Of a stretch of DNA of 8,440 bases, positions 7,301 through 8,440 are shown in pieces (the first letter of the stretch is position 1; each line of letters opens with the position of its first letter). This stretch comes from Candidatus Solibacter sp. (lineage in GTDB: Bacteria; Acidobacteriota; Terriglobia; Bryobacterales; Bryobacteraceae), in assembly GCA_017883345.1 (NCBI GenBank), contig JADGNT010000187.1, positions 1 through 8,440 of the forward strand, written 5' to 3'. Position numbers and translations under genes: made by a program. The notes below the pieces were generated by a model. That model had not been told where the DNA came from. It ran no database searches and saw only the letters and a program-made list of their open reading frames with translations.

Positions 7301-7721
7301 CACCCAGTTCCCGTGCCAGCGCCGCGGTCAGTTGAATTTCCCGCCCGCGCGGCGGACCGTCGTGCAGACCCCCGCGCAGACCTTGGAACTGCCAGAAGCG
7401 CTCGTCCACTCCGTAGACCTGGACTCCCGCGACGCGCTTGCCGCTGGGCTCGTGCGCCACCACGCCGTCCAGCGCGATCAACGGCGCGGCAGGCTGCATC
7501 TCGGCCGCCAGTTGTTCGCGGAAAAAGCCGCTGCGTGTCACCACGAAATCCGCGTTGCCCAGCCGCTCCAGCACCAGGCCGCGCAAACTGGCGCGCACCG
7601 ATTCACCCACCAGGGCCGCGCCGCCCAGCACGCCGGTCGCGGTGGCAACCCCCAGCAGTACCGCCAGGTTGGTGCGCCAATACCAGGTAAGATTACGCGC
7701 CAGCAGGGTAGAGGTTCGCAT
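4353..7721 (-). CDS. ABC transporter permease, MacB/FtsX type with two FtsX domains (YbbP-like)
   Basis: This gene encodes 1122 residues from ATG 7719-7721 to TAA 4353-4355. The start overlaps the end of the ATPase gene by 29 nt and has only a weak GAG upstream. In order: N-terminal helix (~18-38, 'LAVLLGVATATGVLGGAALVG'); a very large extracytoplasmic domain (~40-540); a first FtsX core starting at 'YFVYFSFFLMVSALLLTGLFF' (~547-567) with the cytoplasmic coupling stretch 'KREIGILRSLGFS' and further helices to ~728; 'LGMRNVAYRPGRS' and a helix (~752-772); a second extracytoplasmic domain (~775-1000); and a C-terminal FtsX core (~1003-1112) with a second coupling stretch 'RREMALLRAVGYRP'. Two FtsX cores in one chain match YbbP or a LolC/LolE-like fusion. 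YbbP is about 800 residues, so this protein is oversized. Part of the excess is two palindromic repeats read as peptide at residues ~245-287 and ~489-502. It should work with the adjacent ATPase as a monomeric double-core permease. The substrate is unknown. Confidence 0.93.
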   Translation of the reverse strand: MRTSTLLARNLTWYWRTNLAVLLGVATATGVLGGAALVGESVRASLRGLVLERLGNADFVVTRSGFFREQLAAEMQPAAPLIALDGVVAHEPSGKRVAGVQVYGVDERFWQFQGLRGGLHDGPPRGREIQLTAALARELGAAAGDTILLRIPKFSAIPLETLHGRKEDLGKTLRLSMSGVVQRPFSLRAQQGDVRAVYVSLAHLQREVNQPRRVNTIVAAHGKLPALTLADLGIRLRPLEGPAETVGRTPWSARVPLDPLLANRLSRIHPVQADGGVGCGPGGPPHNHNQCLSLETDSAVISDALADAASRTAQSLGLRAQPVLSYLANSMRIGARQVPYSVVTALDAAPAPAAGDGIVLNQWAARDLSARVGDPLELDYFVWKSDGQLHTATAKFQVERIVPVDAGDRDLTPEYPGITESRSLRDWDPPFPLDLARIRPRDEEYWNRYRTTPKAFVRLSRGRALWGTRFGSLTSLRISPPTPPANRSVAFQAAMPPFVGAFFPAASAAYADALRAALTPATLGLAVIPVKAQGLEAAQGATDFGEYFVYFSFFLMVSALLLTGLFFRLGIEQRKREIGILRSLGFSASKIRAVFLLEGAALAVAGAAVGIGVALAYGALILLGLRTWWFDAVGTRLLSLHAGAGALAGGAIAGVAAGLGSVAWTLRGLQPETPRGLLAGAQKASTERWRWFAGGVTATLAVALVGATDAGRVDAAAGFFGAGTLLLIAALLLESAWLHTRRFAPIGGQATLGMRNVAYRPGRSILCIALIASATFVIVSLDAFRRDGSAAGTGGFPLLADSVLPLIHDPNSAAGRAALNLPPLDGVQLVPFRLRPGDDTSCLNLYQPRRPRILAPPATFLRTAHFAFQEAEGKAKNPWLLLESKPAGGAIPAIADANSMTYVLHRKLGEEFDLDGVRFRIVAALQDSVFQGELIVSEENFLRLSPDTAGYRFFLVNAPPGKEEEATRVLEASLSDYGFDVQSAPARLAAFHRVENSYLETFRALGALGLLLGTVGLAAVLMRNVLERRREMALLRAVGYRPRHLAVMVLAENLFLLVVGLSTGAGCAAVAVAPAVGVRGGHWPVMSLSVLLALVLAAGMLASIAATAAALRSSVLDALGSE
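4356..4359 (-). promoter_or_regulatory. Ribosome binding site of the 414-residue propeller gene
   Basis: On the minus strand GGAG lies 9 nt before ATG 4346-4344 and overlaps the final codons of the permease gene (Ser-Glu-stop). It is the clearest Shine-Dalgarno in the operon and fixes this start. Location within the upstream gene indicates coupled expression. Confidence 0.65.
6218..6255. repeat. In-frame double-hairpin repeat inside the permease gene
   Basis: A perfect 9-bp inverted repeat (ATGCCCCCA at 6218-6226, TGGGGGCAT at 6231-6239) closes a 4-nt CGAA loop. A second small perfect hairpin follows (AGCCT 6243-6247, AGGCT 6251-6255, loop GAA). An outer 7-bp pair, 6194-6200 with 6241-6247, would compete with the second hairpin. 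On the coding strand it reads 'SVAFQAAMPPFVGAFF', a hydrophobic low-complexity stretch just before the 'ASAAYADALRAALTP' segment of the extracytoplasmic domain. I recall 'GTAGCCTTTCAGGCTGC'-like sequence as a dispersed repeat in Solibacter-type genomes, but have not verified this. Insertion limits are uncertain. Confidence 0.65.
6863..6987. repeat. In-frame 125-nt palindromic element inside the permease gene
   Basis: Outer arms 6863-6886 and 6964-6987 pair at 23 of 24 positions; the outermost 16 are perfect and very GC-rich. Inside are two perfect secondary hairpins: AGCCGAC (6887-6893) with GTCGGCT (6900-6906), and GCGGGTCC (6944-6951) with GGACCCGC (6956-6963), loop AGGG. The whole thing could fold as a multi-armed, cloverleaf-like structure in RNA or a cruciform in DNA. 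In the permease frame it reads 'VGRTPWSARVPLDPLLANR', 'LSRIHPVQADGGVG' and 'CGPGGPPHNHN', rich in Pro, Gly and Arg and unlike the flanking MacB-type sequence ('LADLGIRLRPLEGP' before, 'CLSLETDSAVISDAL' after). There is no transposase and no terminal repeat of an IS, so it is best described as a non-autonomous intragenic repeat. Confidence 0.82.
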
Positions 7722-8388
7722 GACGCAACTCGTAGCGCAGGGGAAATCGCGCGGCCAAGGCGGCGCTGTGGGTCACCACGATGAGCATGGTCTGCTGGCG
7801 GGCGTGCAACTCCATCAGAAGGTCCGCGACCATTTCGGCCGACGCCTCATCCAGGTTGCCGGTAGGTTCGTCGCAGAGCAGCAGATGCGGACGCCGGATC
7901 AGTGCACGGGCCAACGCCACGCGCTGCTTCTCGCCGCCGGATAGCTCGGCCGGCCGGTGATCCAACCGGTCCGCCAGCCCGACCTGGTCGAGCAGTTCCC
8001 GGGCGCGACGCGGAGCATCCTCGCCGTCGTGCCCGGCATCGTGCGCGGCATCGTGCGCAACCAGCGTCGGAATCAGCACGTTCTCCAGCACCGAACACTG
8101 CGGCAGCAGGCAGTGATCCTGGAAGATGAAGCCGATCTTCCGGTTGCGGAACGAAGCCAATTCCTTTTCGCCAAGCTGATAAGGATTGGTACCGTCGAGC
8201 GTCACCGCGCCCGCCGTGGGCGGTTCCAGCCCCCCGGCGATGTAGAGCAGCGTGCTCTTGCCCGCGCCGGACGGCCCCATGATGGCCGCCGCTTCGCCGC
8301 GCTTTAACGCGAGCGATACGCCCGAGAGCACGGTCAGCGGCCCGCGCGGCGACGGGTACTGCTTGGCGACCTGGCAAATTTCAAGCAT
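7693..8388 (-). CDS. ABC transporter ATP-binding protein, LolD/YbbA/MacB family
   Basis: This gene encodes 231 residues from ATG 8386-8388 to TAA 7693-7695. I prefer this ATG over the in-frame TTG at 8401-8403 because it opens at the conserved 'MLEICQVAKQY' and forms a typical 8-nt ATGCTTGA overlap with the preceding gene. All nucleotide-binding motifs are present: Walker A GPSGAGKS (38-45), Q-loop Gln90 in 'IGFIFQDH', signature LSGGEKQR (149-156), Walker B LLLCDEP (Asp173, Glu174), D-loop 'TGNLD' (176-180) and H-switch His207 in 'VVTH'. Length and the 'GFIFQ..LLP..SVLENV' region are typical of the LolD/MacB/YbbA group, whose ATPases drive FtsX-type permeases from the cytoplasmic face. An unusual feature is a short His-Asp repeat (AHDAAHDAGHDG, ~111-122) in the helical domain before the signature. 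The gene overlaps the permease start by 29 nt, so the pair should be co-translated. It should be catalytically competent. Confidence 0.95.
   Translation of the reverse strand: MLEICQVAKQYPSPRGPLTVLSGVSLALKRGEAAAIMGPSGAGKSTLLYIAGGLEPPTAGAVTLDGTNPYQLGEKELASFRNRKIGFIFQDHCLLPQCSVLENVLIPTLVAHDAAHDAGHDGEDAPRRARELLDQVGLADRLDHRPAELSGGEKQRVALARALIRRPHLLLCDEPTGNLDEASAEMVADLLMELHARQQTMLIVVTHSAALAARFPLRYELRHANLYPAGA
8024..8059. repeat. 12-bp tandem repeat, three units, within the ATPase gene
   Basis: Units at 8048-8059 and 8036-8047 differ only at the last base (GCATCGTGCGC-A/G). A third unit at 8024-8035 matches at 9 of 12. On the coding strand they give the tetrapeptide repeat [A/G]HD[A/G] three times. 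The period of 12 keeps the frame, as expected for slippage-type expansion in a surface loop. Confidence 0.7.
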
Positions 8389-8440
8389 GGGCCACCGCGG
8401 CAACGATCTTCTGGTAGGCTTCGAGCGCCCGCTCCGCCAT
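8381..8440 (-). CDS. C-terminal end of an unidentified upstream operon gene (truncated by window edge)
   Basis: From the right edge a minus-strand frame reads 'MAERALEAYQKIVAAVAHA' and stops at TGA 8381-8383; the Met at 8438-8440 may be internal. Codons have strong G/C in third position like the neighbouring genes, and the stop overlaps the ATPase ATG in the common ATGCTTGA arrangement, so this is very probably the end of a real gene. Only about 19 residues of apparently helical sequence are visible, and I do not recognise the family. A short stand-alone ORF cannot be excluded. The operon promoter must lie further upstream. Confidence 0.6.
   Translation of the reverse strand: MAERALEAYQKIVAAVAHA

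Noticed and set aside
8389..8403. TTG 8401-8403 as start of the ATPase (236 residues)
   Set aside because: ATG 8388 opens at the conserved family start and makes the usual 8-nt overlap with the upstream gene. The five extra residues have no family support.

Overview
The window is GC-rich and densely packed, with almost no intergenic DNA. It looks like part of the chromosome of an environmental Gram-negative bacterium. Acidobacteriota (Solibacter/Bryobacterales-like) is my best guess, because of three traits: many secreted 'WPQWRG'-type PQQ-like beta-propellers, long MacB/FtsX-type ABC permeases, and in-frame palindromic repeats inside genes that I recall from such genomes ('LANARGSDLSR...DRQGA', 'GRTPWSARVPLDP'). 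Planctomycetes share some of these traits. The lineage is inferred from memory and not tested by search.

Layout. Bases 1-1509 carry two plus-strand genes: the 3' end of a WPQWRG-type propeller gene, then a complete 8-blade BamB-like propeller whose GTG start overlaps the previous stop by 4 nt. A 57-bp convergent gap (1510-1566) follows. From 8440 down to 1567 there is one tight minus-strand operon, in transcription order: the last codons of an unidentified gene (edge-truncated), a LolD/YbbA/MacB-family ABC ATPase (8388-7693), a 1122-residue double-FtsX-domain permease (7721-4353), a secreted WPQWRG propeller (4346-3102) and a membrane-anchored propeller (3090-1567). Junctions are overlaps of 8 and 29 nt and gaps of 6 and 11 nt. 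All operon promoters lie outside the window.

Function. The ATPase and permease should form a YbbA-YbbP/LolCDE-like mechanotransmission ABC system of the inner membrane. The two downstream propellers would sit in the periplasm, one soluble or envelope-associated and one anchored by two membrane segments. This suggests an envelope module (protein or lipoprotein handling, or export), but the substrate cannot be read from the sequence. No MacA/HlyD-type adaptor is visible.

The most unusual content is three different palindromic elements embedded in frame in coding sequence. One (309-411) lies in the signal-peptide region of the 410-residue propeller. Two (6218-6255 and 6863-6987) lie in the extracytoplasmic domain of the permease. 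They form strong inverted repeats (26/30, perfect 9-bp and 23/24 arms), keep the frame open and add low-complexity peptide to otherwise normal family members.
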